Below are positions 8,226 to 16,109 of a DNA stretch of 64,000 nucleotides, one piece after another. The translations under genes were made by a program, and so were the position numbers. Position 1 is the stretch's first letter. Each line of letters opens with the position of its first letter. Origin of the DNA: Fontisphaera persica. GTDB taxonomy: Bacteria > Verrucomicrobiota > Verrucomicrobiia > Limisphaerales > Fontisphaeraceae. The stretch is taken from NCBI RefSeq assembly GCF_024832785.1, contig NZ_CP116615.1:4030001-4094000 (forward strand), given 5' to 3'. Under the pieces are notes generated by a model. It did not search any database and was not told the origin of the DNA. It saw nothing but the letters and a program-made list of their open reading frames with translations.

Positions 8226-10370
8226 ATGGTTTTGAATGCTGCCATACGCAGGCTGTTGGCTTGGAAGTACCAACGCTCCGGGATGGGCAGGCAGGCCAGT
8301 TTTCACTGGCAGGTCATGCCTTTCCTGTTGTGGGCGGGGCTGCTTCTGGCGGCGGACCCCTTTGCCCCGCGCTGGCGCTGGTCCAATCCCCTGCCGCACG
8401 GCGCCCATGTGTATGACATGGCTTATTCCCTGGGTTTAACCGTCCAGGTGGGCGAACGCGGCCAGCTCTATACCAGTGAGGACCTGGTTTATTGGGAACC
8501 CCAGTACACCCGCACTGATAAAGCCCTGCTGGCCGTCACTTTTTTCAACCAGCGCCTGATTGCTGCGGGGGAAAGTGGCACGGTGGTTTATGCAGATTCC
8601 CTGGCCGATTTTCGCGTGGTGGATTTGGGCACCCCTGACTGGTTCATGGGGGCGGCCACCTCCGGCAGTGTCATCGTGCTGGTGGGCGACAATGCCGCGA
8701 TTTACCTGAGCAGTGACGGCGCCACCTGGGCACGGCAATCACCCCCCACCGGTTTCACGGGCTGGCTCCGGCATGTCACCTTCGGCAAAAACCTCTTTGT
8801 GGCGGTGGGCGAAAACGGCGCCATCCTGACCAGCAACAATGGCCGCCTGTGGAAAAAGGAAGTCAGCGGGGTTACGCAGCACCTGAATCGGGTGGCCTAT
8901 TGGAATGAGCAATTTGTCGCCGTGGGCGAACAGGGCGTGGTGCTCACCAGCGCCAATGGCACGGCTTGGCAAATCGCCAGCCTGCCCGGCGTCACCAACA
9001 CCTGGTACGGCATCGCCGGCATCACCAATGAAATCTTGATGGCCGGGCAGGGGCAGTTGCGACACCGCCGCGGATTGGCCGCCTGGTCTGATGAAACCAG
9101 CCCCGGCAAACTGAATGGCGCACCCCCCTGGACGTACTACTCCGCCCTCCACGATGGCACGTTGTACCTGATTGCCGGCCGGTCGGGAATGATGGTTGAG
9201 GGCGTTGCCGAAGCCGGGCAGCCCCTGCGCTGGATTCATCGCTTCCCGGGGCCGCGCCACTGGTTGTGGGACTTGTGCCGGGCCGGCGAAATCTACGTGG
9301 CGGTGGGCGACCGCGCCACGCTCATGACCAGCAGCGACGGGGTGCTATGGAATCTTGAATGGCCACCGCCGGCGGCCACCAACGCCATTTTGCTGGGCGT
9401 GGCCGGTTCTTCCAACCGCCTGGTGGCCGTGGGCAACCAGGGCACGGTGCTATTAAGCGAGGGGTACCTGACCAATGTCCTGGCCACCAATGTGCAAGGT
9501 CAGGTGGTGACCAACCGCGCCACCACCTTGGGCATTTTTTGGCAGGTGCTGCCCCAGCGCCTCACCACCAATGACCTCCAGGCTGCGGCCCTGCGCGGCG
9601 AGGAAATCCTGGTGGCCGGCGGCAACGGTGTGATTTTTCACAGTCTGGACGGCGGCCAGAGCTGGCAGCCGCGTAGTGCGCCAGTCGCTCATTTTCTTTC
9701 CGGCGCGGCCGCGTTTCCCGGGGGCTGGGTGGTGGTGGGGGACCGTGGCACTCTGTTGACCAGCAGCGATGGCGTGGAATGGACGGCTCGTCCCACCGGC
9801 CGGACCAACTGGATTTTCCGGGTGCGCTGGGTGGAGGACACCCTGGCCGCGGTGGGCCAGGGCGGCCTGCTCATGTTCAGCACCAATGGCGTGGATTGGG
9901 TGACCCGCCCCACGGGCGTGAGCGCCTGGCTCAATGACATCACCCGCGTGGGCGGCGTGTGGTATGTGGTGGGCAATCAAGGCACCGTGCTGGCCAGCAC
10001 CAATGGCCTGCAATGGTCCAACATTGGCACGCTCACCACCAAATCTCTCTTTGGCGCCGCCACGCAGGGCGGACAACTGGTGGCCGCCGGCGTGGAAGGC
10101 GCCATCCTTCGCGCCCAAATCGTCCCCCGCACCAACCCCCCGGTTTTCGTCCGCTTCAGCGTCACCCCGCCCACCAATGCCACGATGCGCCGGCTCTTCC
10201 TGTTGGCGGGCGAGGCGGACCAGCGCATCCTGGTCGAGCGGTCCACAGACCTGCGGACCTGGACCAATGGCCCGGCTGTCGAAGTCCTTGACCCCTCCAA
10301 CACCGTCTTGCTGTTGGATGACGCCCCGCGCCAGGCCCGCGAATTTTTCCGCGCCCGCCTGCAGCCCTGA
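8226..10370 (+). CDS. Exported repeat protein, probable double beta-propeller (BNR/YCF48-like)
   Basis: A protein of about 700 residues. The ATG at 8283 is an alternative start that would place the signal peptide (MPFLLWAGLLLA) nearer the N-terminus. After the signal peptide the protein consists of about 14 repeats of roughly 45 residues, each carrying a variant of G(E/D/N)xGx(V/I)LTSxxGxxW, as in BNR/Asp-box and YCF48-like propellers. Fourteen blades would make two seven-bladed propellers. The C-terminal 70 residues (TNPPVFVRF..) form a separate beta-rich module common in verrucomicrobial exported proteins. It lacks glycosidase acid residues in recognisable positions, so a binding or scaffolding role is more likely. 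No operon partner is obvious. Confidence 0.8.
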   Translation: MVLNAAIRRLLAWKYQRSGMGRQASFHWQVMPFLLWAGLLLAADPFAPRWRWSNPLPHGAHVYDMAYSLGLTVQVGERGQLYTSEDLVYWEPQYTRTDKALLAVTFFNQRLIAAGESGTVVYADSLADFRVVDLGTPDWFMGAATSGSVIVLVGDNAAIYLSSDGATWARQSPPTGFTGWLRHVTFGKNLFVAVGENGAILTSNNGRLWKKEVSGVTQHLNRVAYWNEQFVAVGEQGVVLTSANGTAWQIASLPGVTNTWYGIAGITNEILMAGQGQLRHRRGLAAWSDETSPGKLNGAPPWTYYSALHDGTLYLIAGRSGMMVEGVAEAGQPLRWIHRFPGPRHWLWDLCRAGEIYVAVGDRATLMTSSDGVLWNLEWPPPAATNAILLGVAGSSNRLVAVGNQGTVLLSEGYLTNVLATNVQGQVVTNRATTLGIFWQVLPQRLTTNDLQAAALRGEEILVAGGNGVIFHSLDGGQSWQPRSAPVAHFLSGAAAFPGGWVVVGDRGTLLTSSDGVEWTARPTGRTNWIFRVRWVEDTLAAVGQGGLLMFSTNGVDWVTRPTGVSAWLNDITRVGGVWYVVGNQGTVLASTNGLQWSNIGTLTTKSLFGAATQGGQLVAAGVEGAILRAQIVPRTNPPVFVRFSVTPPTNATMRRLFLLAGEADQRILVERSTDLRTWTNGPAVEVLDPSNTVLLLDDAPRQAREFFRARLQP

Positions 10371-10393
10371 GGCCGCGGCTTGCAAAATATCCG

Positions 10394-10423
10394 TTGGCAG
10401 GACAGGTTGAAGTGTGCTACAAA
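10394..10423 (+). promoter_or_regulatory. Candidate sigma-70 promoter of the small basic protein gene
   Basis: TTGGCA (10394-10399) and TACAAA (10418-10423) are separated by 18 bp, giving 5/6 and 4/6 matches to the -35 and -10 consensus. Transcription would start near 10430, leaving a leader of about 70 nt before the ATG at 10499. That leader contains A- and T-rich runs directly before the start codon and no clear Shine-Dalgarno sequence. Confidence 0.45.
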
Positions 10424-10498
10424 CACCCCCCCGCTTGCCGGGAGCCGCGGAGGCTGGGCAGGGCAAGGCGGGACAAAAAAGATTTTTTATTTAGCTTT

Positions 10499-10654
10499 AT
10501 GTCGCAACATCGAAGTCTGCGCGCCGCCGCCACCACCGGCGCCAAGCGCAATGTGTTGAAACGCTACGAGCGGGTGGAATTGCTCAAGAAACGCGGTCAG
10601 TGGAAGGAAGGCGACCGCGTCACCGGTTTGCGCAAGACCAAGCCGCCGGTATAA
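10499..10654 (+). CDS. Small basic protein (TIGR04137-type, Verrucomicrobia/Chlamydiae/Planctomycetes)
   Basis: A 51-residue, Arg/Lys-rich protein starting MSQHRSLR, with the conserved core GAKRNVLKRYERVELL and a C-terminal RVTGLRKTKP. This matches the short lineage-restricted family of small basic proteins found across the PVC superphylum, suspected to be RNA- or ribosome-associated; its function is not established. The start is chosen because the conserved family N-terminus begins exactly here; the frame stays open further upstream. It sits directly before a 16S/23S-type pseudouridine synthase gene, which fits a ribosome-related role by context. It is the strongest taxonomic marker in the window. 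Confidence 0.9.
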   Translation: MSQHRSLRAAATTGAKRNVLKRYERVELLKKRGQWKEGDRVTGLRKTKPPV

Positions 10655-10739
10655 GCCGTTGTTGCTCCGGGCAAACGCGGGCGGGAATGGCCCGCGTGTC
10701 CTCTGCTGACCGGGGGGGACGGCGGCTTTTCCTTGGACC

Positions 10740-11459
10740 ATGCTGGTGCGTCTGCAAAAGTGGCTGGCCGATGCCGGCGTGGCCTCGCGGTGCGCCAGCG
10801 AGGCCATCATTCTGGCCGGCCGCGTCGAGGTCAACGGCGTGGTGGTGCGCGAGCTGGGCGCGCGGGTGGACCCCGCCGTGGCGCGCGTGACGGTGGACGG
10901 CCAGCCCATTCGCCCCCGCCGCAAGCAATATGTGGCCCTCCACAAACCGCCCGGCTATTTGTGCACCCGCCAGGACCCCGAAAACCGCCGCACTGTCTTT
11001 GCGCTGCTTCCCGCCGAATGGGGCCACTTGTATCCCGTGGGCCGGCTGGACCGGGACAGCGAAGGGTTGATGTTGCTCACCAATGACGGTGATTTTTGCC
11101 TGCGCCTGACCCATCCCCGCTACGGAGTGCTCAAGAAATACCACGTGCTGGTGGAAGGCCGGGTGCCCCCGGATTTGCCCGCGCAATTGACCCGCGGCGT
11201 GTGGGATGCCGGCCAGCATTTGCGGGCGCATCGGGCGCGCGTGCTGGAGGCGCATCAACGCCATAGTCTGCTGGAAATGGAACTTAACGAGGGCAGGAAC
11301 CGCGAAATCCGCCGGCTGCTGGGACGCCTGGGCTGGCACATCGAACGGCTGGCGCGGGTCCAGATTGGCCCCATCAAATTGGGAGAGCTGCCGCCGGGCA
11401 AATGGCGGATGTTGACACCCGCCGAGATTCGCTCTCTACTTGCCCAGGCAACGATATGA
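10740..11459 (+). CDS. RsuA/RluB-family rRNA pseudouridine synthase
   Basis: A 239-residue protein with an N-terminal S4 RNA-binding domain (about 1-60, starting MLVRLQKWLADAGVASRR-like) and a pseudouridine synthase core containing the family motif GRLDRDSEGLMLLTNDG, whose Asp is the catalytic nucleophile. The length and the S4 fusion fit RluB/RsuA enzymes, which isomerise a uridine in large- or small-subunit rRNA. Which position is modified cannot be told from sequence alone. The stop codon overlaps the start of the next gene (ATGA), so the two are translationally coupled. Confidence 0.92.
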   Translation: MLVRLQKWLADAGVASRCASEAIILAGRVEVNGVVVRELGARVDPAVARVTVDGQPIRPRRKQYVALHKPPGYLCTRQDPENRRTVFALLPAEWGHLYPVGRLDRDSEGLMLLTNDGDFCLRLTHPRYGVLKKYHVLVEGRVPPDLPAQLTRGVWDAGQHLRAHRARVLEAHQRHSLLEMELNEGRNREIRRLLGRLGWHIERLARVQIGPIKLGELPPGKWRMLTPAEIRSLLAQATI

Positions 11460-12487
11460 AACATTCATCGCGCTTTTTCCTGGGGGCCTGTCTGGCGCTG
11501 GCCTTGGGGTCACCCCTGTTGCGGGCCGACACCACCCGCGAGCCGGATGTCCGCACCGCCCGCACGGACCGCATCAACATTCGCGGCCAGCCCTCCACCG
11601 CCGGCGAAGTGCTCGGCCAGTTGAACACCGGCGACCGCGTCACCGTCCTGGAAGTGGTGCGCGTGGACAAACCCAAGGCCGGGGACGCCACCAACTGGCT
11701 CAAAATCGCCCTTCCCCCCACCGTGCCGGTGTGGGTCCACAGCCAGTTTGTGGACACCAACAAAATGACCGTCAGCGCCAACCGCCTCAACGTCCGTGGC
11801 GGCCCGGGTGAAAATTTCAGCGTGGTGGGCCGGGTGGAGCGCGGGGAAAAGCTCAAGTTGATTCGCCGCAAAGATGAGTGGCTGCAAATCGCGCCGCCGA
11901 TGGGCAGCTTTGGTTATGTGGTGGCAGAGTTTTTCACCGCCCCGGCGCCGCCGCCGGTCGCCGTGACTCCACCACCCCCGGTGGAAACGGCGCCGCCGCC
12001 GGTGGTCACGCCACCGGTCGCTCCGCCGGCCACTTCCCCGCCCCCGTCGGTGGTCGTCGTTGCGCCGCCGGTCATCACCAATCCGCCCACGGTGGTCACC
12101 CCGCCTGCGCCCCTGCCGGATATCATCAAGGAAGAAGCGGATGCGAAGGAGCGCAACCTGGCCAAGATTCGCGGCTATCGCACCCCGCCCACCGGCCCGG
12201 GGACCAATCTGGTGGTCGAGGTGGAGGCGGCGCCGCGGCGCATCGTCACCCGCGAAGGCATGGTGCGCTACACCGTGCACATCAACGCCCCCAGTTGGTA
12301 TGTGCTGGAGGCGCTGGACACGCGCAAGGTCATCAACTATTTGCACCCGGCCAGCACCAACATTGTCCTGGGCCAGTTCCGTGACAAACGCGTCATGGTC
12401 ACCGGCGAGGAAGGTTTGGACCGCCGCTGGCCCAACACCCCCGTGCTGCGCATCCAGAAACCGGAGGACATTCAGCCGGTCGAGTAA
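11456..12487 (+). CDS. Exported protein with two bacterial SH3 domains and a proline-rich linker
   Basis: About 343 residues from the ATG at 11456, which overlaps the upstream stop. A signal peptide (residues 5-22, ending LLRAD) is followed by two SH3b domains. The first contains RINIRGQPS..GEVLGQL; the second contains RLNVRGGPGENFSVVGRV and a WLQIAPP strand. A Pro/Val/Thr-rich linker (about residues 160-225) leads to a C-terminal domain of about 110 residues that I do not recognise. SH3b domains of this type usually bind peptidoglycan or other cell-wall components in the periplasm. Coupling to the pseudouridine synthase gene is probably positional rather than functional. Confidence 0.85.
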   Translation: MKHSSRFFLGACLALALGSPLLRADTTREPDVRTARTDRINIRGQPSTAGEVLGQLNTGDRVTVLEVVRVDKPKAGDATNWLKIALPPTVPVWVHSQFVDTNKMTVSANRLNVRGGPGENFSVVGRVERGEKLKLIRRKDEWLQIAPPMGSFGYVVAEFFTAPAPPPVAVTPPPPVETAPPPVVTPPVAPPATSPPPSVVVVAPPVITNPPTVVTPPAPLPDIIKEEADAKERNLAKIRGYRTPPTGPGTNLVVEVEAAPRRIVTREGMVRYTVHINAPSWYVLEALDTRKVINYLHPASTNIVLGQFRDKRVMVTGEEGLDRRWPNTPVLRIQKPEDIQPVE

Positions 12488-12510
12488 CCTCCGCGCTTGC
12501 TCACACCGCC

Positions 12511-13398
12511 ATGAACAATCTGATTGACGGCCGCGCCATTGCGGAGCAGTTGCACCAGGAAACCGCCGCCCGCGTCGCCGCCCTCAAGGCCCGGGGCGTG
12601 CAGCCCGGCCTGGTTTTTGTGCGGGTGGGCGAAGACCCCGCCTCGCGCGTCTATGTGGGCATGAAAGCCCGCATGAGTGAGCGGCTGGGCATTCGCTCCG
12701 TCACGCATGTCCTGCCCGAGTCCACCACGGAGGCCGAGCTGCTGGCGCTGCTGGAGCGACTGAACGGCGATGCCGAAGTCCACGGCATCCTCGTCCAGGC
12801 CCCGCTGCCCAAACACATCCGCCACCAGGTCATCTACGCCGCCGTGGCCCCCCACAAGGACGTGGATGGCTTTCATCCGGTGAATGTGGGCAAGTTGATG
12901 CTGGGCGACACCACCGGCTTTCGCCCCTGCACGCCGGCGGGCATTCAGGAATTGCTCATTCGCTCCCACATTCCCACCGACGGCGCCGAAGTGGTGATTC
13001 TCGGGCGCGGCGAAATCGTGGGCAAACCCATGGCAGCTATTCTTTGTCAGAAAGCCCCGCACGCCAACGGCACCGTGACCCTCTGCCATTCCCGCACGCG
13101 CGACATTGCCAGCCATTGCCGGCGGGCGGATATTCTGATTGCGGCCATGGGCGTGCCGCTCTTTGTCAAGGCGGACATGGTCAAGCCCGGCGCGGTGGTC
13201 ATTGATGTGGGCGTCAACCGCATCCCGGACCCCGCTGCCAAGGACGGCACGCGCCTGGTGGGCGATGTGGACTTTGCCGCCGTCCAACCTGTCGCCGGCC
13301 GCATCACGCCCAACCCCGGCGGGGTAGGGCCGATGACCATTGCCGTGCTGATGCAAAACACCGTGCGCGCGGCGGAAATGGCGGCCGGCCTCAAATAA
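12511..13398 (+). CDS. folD: Bifunctional methylenetetrahydrofolate dehydrogenase/cyclohydrolase
   Basis: A 295-residue protein of normal FolD length. The N-terminal catalytic domain has the signature SRVYVGMKARMSERLGI, in which the Lys and the Tyr take part in the cyclohydrolase reaction, and QAPLPKH. The NADP-binding domain has GRGEIVGKPMA and ends with the conserved PNPGGVGPMTIAVLMQNT. The enzyme interconverts 5,10-methylene-THF, methenyl-THF and 10-formyl-THF in the cytoplasm, feeding purine, thymidylate and formyl-Met synthesis. The gene begins 23 bp after the SH3 protein gene. Confidence 0.97.
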   Translation: MNNLIDGRAIAEQLHQETAARVAALKARGVQPGLVFVRVGEDPASRVYVGMKARMSERLGIRSVTHVLPESTTEAELLALLERLNGDAEVHGILVQAPLPKHIRHQVIYAAVAPHKDVDGFHPVNVGKLMLGDTTGFRPCTPAGIQELLIRSHIPTDGAEVVILGRGEIVGKPMAAILCQKAPHANGTVTLCHSRTRDIASHCRRADILIAAMGVPLFVKADMVKPGAVVIDVGVNRIPDPAAKDGTRLVGDVDFAAVQPVAGRITPNPGGVGPMTIAVLMQNTVRAAEMAAGLK

Positions 13399-13520
13399 CA
13401 TGAGCCAGGGACCCCTTGCATCCATCCTGCTGCCGTCCCAGGTCCGGTACCTGTCCCCAGGGGACGGGCTGGCAACGGCTGAATGCGTTGGCCCTCGTAA
13501 CTTCTGCGTTTAATTGAATC

Positions 13521-13961
13521 ATGGACCCCACCCGCATCCTCCCTGACCTGCAATGCTCCGTCCTGTGCGAAGACGTCCGCCAGGAAGCCAACGGCAACTT
13601 CATCCTTATTGGCGTCATCAACGCCATTGTGGTGCCCGGGCTGCCCGTGACGGCCGGGCGCGTCATCTTCTTCAATCGCTGGACGGCGGGCCTCGGGCGC
13701 TTTCGCGAAACGCTCCGTTTGGTGGCGCCGGACCAGGCCACGGTCCTGAGCAAACGCGAGGTCAACTTCGAGCTGCCGCATCCCAACGGCCATGCCATCA
13801 ACATTGCCGTGCTGCCCAACGTCACCTTCCACGTCCCGGGCACCTATTTTGTTGAGGTGCTGGTGGACGACGTCATGAAGATTCGCTACCCGGTGAATCT
13901 GGTGGTGCTGCCTCCCCAAGGCCAGCCCGCTCCCGGGACGCCTCCGCCGGCGGAGACTTGA
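13521..13961 (+). CDS. Conserved hypothetical protein (DUF6941-like)
   Basis: A 146-residue soluble protein starting MDPTRILPDLQCSVLCEDVRQE. The N-terminal LCEDVRQE..G.F.LIGV pattern, followed by beta-rich sequence, is typical of small uncharacterised proteins grouped as DUF6941 (family name recalled, not searched). There is no signal peptide, membrane segment or catalytic motif. The last 15 residues are Pro-rich. It ends just before a remnant of a glycoside hydrolase gene lying in the opposite direction. Function unknown. Confidence 0.75.
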   Translation: MDPTRILPDLQCSVLCEDVRQEANGNFILIGVINAIVVPGLPVTAGRVIFFNRWTAGLGRFRETLRLVAPDQATVLSKREVNFELPHPNGHAINIAVLPNVTFHVPGTYFVEVLVDDVMKIRYPVNLVVLPPQGQPAPGTPPPAET

Positions 13962-13979
13962 GCCGCGCGCCCGGCGCCG

Positions 13980-14225
13980 TCAAGTTTCCTGCACCCAACG
14001 GCTTTGCCACGGGGCCAGCGGAATGTCCGGCTTCCGCTTCCAGCTCTGCGCGGCGCAATTTCTGGCGGTTGATGCGGCGCGGGATGCCCGAAGCCGCCGC
14101 CCCGGCCGGGTCGCCGCGCGAGCCAAACAGCGAATGAAAATAAATCCCGGGCATGCCCCGCAAGGCCAGCAGCAGCGCATGCGCCGTCAGGAATTTCTGC
14201 AGGGCAGCCTCCTCCGGCTCGCCGG
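13980..14225 (-). pseudogene. C-terminal fragment of a GH13 sucrose-phosphorylase-like gene
   Basis: On the minus strand this encodes EPEEAALQKFLTAHALLLAL, then RGMPGIYFHSLFGSRGD and RRINRQKL, which match the conserved region near the end of the GH13_18 barrel (sucrose/glucosylglycerate phosphorylase type). After INRQKL only about 25 residues remain before a stop, and even these need a one-base shift near 14045. The normal C-terminal domain of about 80-100 residues is therefore missing. The 5' side is cut at 14225 by the insertion sequence, and the coding sequence continues in frame at 15653 if the element and one target-site copy are removed. Confidence 0.85.
14220..14225. repeat. Left target-site duplication of the insertion sequence
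   Basis: CGCCGG directly before the left end of the element. The same hexamer follows the right end at 15653-15658. Joining the flanks with one copy restores an uninterrupted GH13 reading frame (..LDALHWPG-EPEEAALQKF..), which is strong support for a true 6-bp duplication. Confidence 0.8.
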
Positions 14226-15652
14226 CGATTTGCGCCAAAAGATTGTTACCCAGGCGGGGCTGACCGGTTGGCGGAAACTGGTCGTTGTGCCAAAAGTCGG
14301 TGTTACCGAGCCATGAACACCGAAATGAGTCAAAACACTCGTCAAGAAGTCCTGGCCCAGCTGCGTCGGCGCTATGCCCGGGCCGGGCGACTCTACAAAG
14401 CCCAACTGCTCGACCAGGCCGTCGCCCTGTTGGGCTACCATCGCAAGGCGGCCATTCGGGCGCTGCGGGCCGGGCCGTCGGCGCGACGGGCGCCCGGCTT
14501 GGTTTTGGGGCGGCCGAAGACCTACCACCCGGAGACGCTGCTGCCGGTGATTCGGCCGATCTGGCAGGCGGCCTTCCAACCCTGCGGGGTGCGGCTGCGT
14601 GCCCTGCTTCCCGAGTGGCTGGCCGCCTATGAAACCGATCATCGCCGCCTGGACCCGGATTTGCGCCAGGCGCTCTTGAGTATCAGTGCGCGCACCTTGG
14701 ATCGTTTGCTGGCCCCGCTGCGGCGGGCGGGCGGCGACCGACCGGCACCCGGCCCGGCAGCCTCTTGCGTCAGAGCATCCCCCTGCGCGGCGAGTGGACC
14801 GAGACCGGCCCCGGCTGGCTGGGCTGGACACGGTGGCCCTATGCGGCGGCTGTCTGGATGACCGGCATCTGTGGATGCTGGATGGGGTGGATATTAGCAC
14901 CGACTGGGCCGGGCTGCGCGCCTTGGAAAACCGCAGCCAGCACGCCACTTTGACGCAGATTCGCGATCTGGAGGCCAGCCTGCCCTTTGCCCTGCGGGGG
15001 TGGACACCGACAACGGGGGCGAGTTCATCAACCATCACCTGGTGGCCTACCTGGGGCAGCGTCCCCGGCCGGTGCTCTTCACCCGCGCCCGGCCCTATCA
15101 GAAGAACGACAACGCCCATGTCGAGCAGCGCAACTGGACGCGGGTGCGCCAGCATTTCGGTTATGGGCGTTACGACAACCCGGCGGTCACGCCGCTCATC
15201 AACACCCTCTGCAAAGAGGCGTTGGAGCCGTTGCTCAATCATTTCCTGCCGACCCTCAAGCTGGAGGGTAAGTCTCGGAGCGGGGGCGGATGGTGCGGCA
15301 GTATGGCGTCCCCCAAACGCCCTACGCCCGGGTGCTGGCGGCGGCGGAAGTCAGTGCCGAAACCAAGGCGCGCTTGCGGGCGCTGCACGCCACGCTCAAT
15401 CCCTTCCAACTGGGGCGGGACATCGAACGCCAGAAGCAGGCGATTGAAGCCCGGCGGCGACTAACGGCTTGAATTCGGAGGCGTCTTGGAGTACGGGAAT
15501 TTCCCCAAGAAACGGGAACAAGGGAGGCCGGCGGGACTGCGTCCGGCGGCTTTCTTTGTTCTCAAATGAGGGGTCAACTTGGGTAACACCCTTTTGGCGC
15601 AACGGGCCCCCTGCCCACCCCGCGCCGGGTAACAGTTACTTTTGGCGCACAA
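14226..15652 (+). mobile_element. Insertion sequence, about 1427 bp, with doubled terminal repeats; decayed
   Basis: The ends are imperfect inverted repeats built around TGCGCCAAAAG..TGTTACCC (14226-14251 and 15627-15652, inverted). A second inner copy of the same motif occurs at each end (14283-14308 and 15581-15606), spaced about 55 and 48 bp from the outer one. The single gene is a DDE transposase that is broken by several frameshifts, so the element is no longer autonomous. It is flanked by the 6-bp direct repeat CGCCGG and splits a GH13_18 gene relic. The transposase resembles rve-type integrase-core enzymes (IS481/ISNCY-like groups); I cannot assign the family firmly. Confidence 0.85.
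14314..15472 (+). pseudogene. DDE (integrase-core) transposase, multiply frameshifted
   Basis: The protein starts MNTEMSQNTRQEVLAQL in one frame. Homologous coding then moves between frames at about 14755, 14820, 14998 and 15275, ending at the stop at 15470-15472. Pieces in order are an N-terminal helix-turn-helix-like region (..LLGYHRKAAIRALR), GEWTETGPGWL, DTVALCGGCLDDRHLWMLDG, DTDNGGEFINHHL, KNDNAHVEQRNWTRVRQHFGY and RQYGVPQTPYARV. The D..D..E catalytic triad is still visible (the DTV, DTDNG and HVEQ motifs), so the gene was once active. Four separate shifts rule out simple programmed frameshifting. Confidence 0.88.
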
Positions 15653-15658
15653 CGCCGG
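15653..15658. repeat. Right target-site duplication of the insertion sequence
   Basis: CGCCGG immediately after the right end of the element, identical to 14220-14225. Confidence 0.8.
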
Positions 15659-15836
15659 GCCAGTGCAGCGCGTCCAGATAATTGACATTCAGCTCATACG
15701 GGCTGCGGGAGCCGTCGGGATTGGCCTTGTACGAAATCAACCCCGGACCCTGCGCCACATGTTCCACCAAAAAATCCACCTCTGCCGGCGGCAGGATTCC
15801 ACGGGCGGGATTCAGGCCGATGCCATCGTGCGATGG
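15653..15836 (-). pseudogene. Internal fragment of the same GH13 sucrose-phosphorylase-like gene
   Basis: On the minus strand this encodes SHDGIGLNPARGILP, LISYKANPDGSRSPYELNVN and YLDALHWPG, matching the GH13_18 segment that holds the conserved HD of the active site. An in-frame stop lies a few codons upstream, with no match to the family before SHDGIG. The N-terminal two thirds of the enzyme, including the nucleophile and acid/base region, are therefore gone. The fragment joins exactly to 14219 and below across the insertion sequence. This enzyme class splits sucrose or a related glucoside with phosphate. Confidence 0.85.
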
Positions 15837-15842
15837 TAAAGG

Positions 15843-15881
15843 CTGGGTAGGTCATGCCCCCGGTGGTCAGTATCTACCCAG
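15843..15881. other. Inverted repeat (8-bp stem) between gene relic and tRNA
   Basis: CTGGGTAG (15843-15850) and CTACCCAG (15874-15881) can form a perfect 8-bp stem around a 23-nt loop. A pyrimidine-rich TCTTTCCC follows on the plus strand. It could be a weak terminator or a leftover end of another element. It lies where homology to the GH13 relic stops. Confidence 0.35.
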
Positions 15882-15977
15882 TCTTTCCCTGCGGGCCGTG
15901 AAAAGTTGCTTGCCAAGAACGCGGCGGGGGGCATAGTTAGGGGGTTGCGGCGCTGAAGCGCCCGCGGAACGGATGGT

Positions 15978-16053
15978 GGGGTCGTAGCTCAGTTGGTAGA
16001 GCGTCTCGTTCGCAATGAGAAGGTCAGGGGTTCGACTCCCCTCGGCTCCACCA
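15978..16053 (+). tRNA. tRNA-Ala (anticodon CGC)
   Basis: A full cloverleaf can be drawn: acceptor GGGGTCG/CGGCTCC (with two G-U type pairs), D arm GCTCAGTTGGTAGAGC, anticodon stem TCTCG/TGAGA with loop TTCGCAA (anticodon CGC, reading GCG), T arm AGGGGTTCGACTCCCCT, discriminator A and an encoded CCA at 16051-16053. It decodes alanine. It lies about 140 bp from the truncated end of the GH13 relic. tRNA genes are common integration sites, but no repeated tRNA end was seen nearby. Confidence 0.95.
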
Positions 16054-16109
16054 AATCCGTCCGCCGCCTGCCTCTCGCCCTGGGCTGGCGGCGTTGAGCC
16101 TGGTCCTGT

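Noticed and set aside
14314-15472. Programmed frameshifting of the transposase
   Set aside because: At least four shifts in both directions are needed and no slippery heptamer was evident, so decay is more likely.
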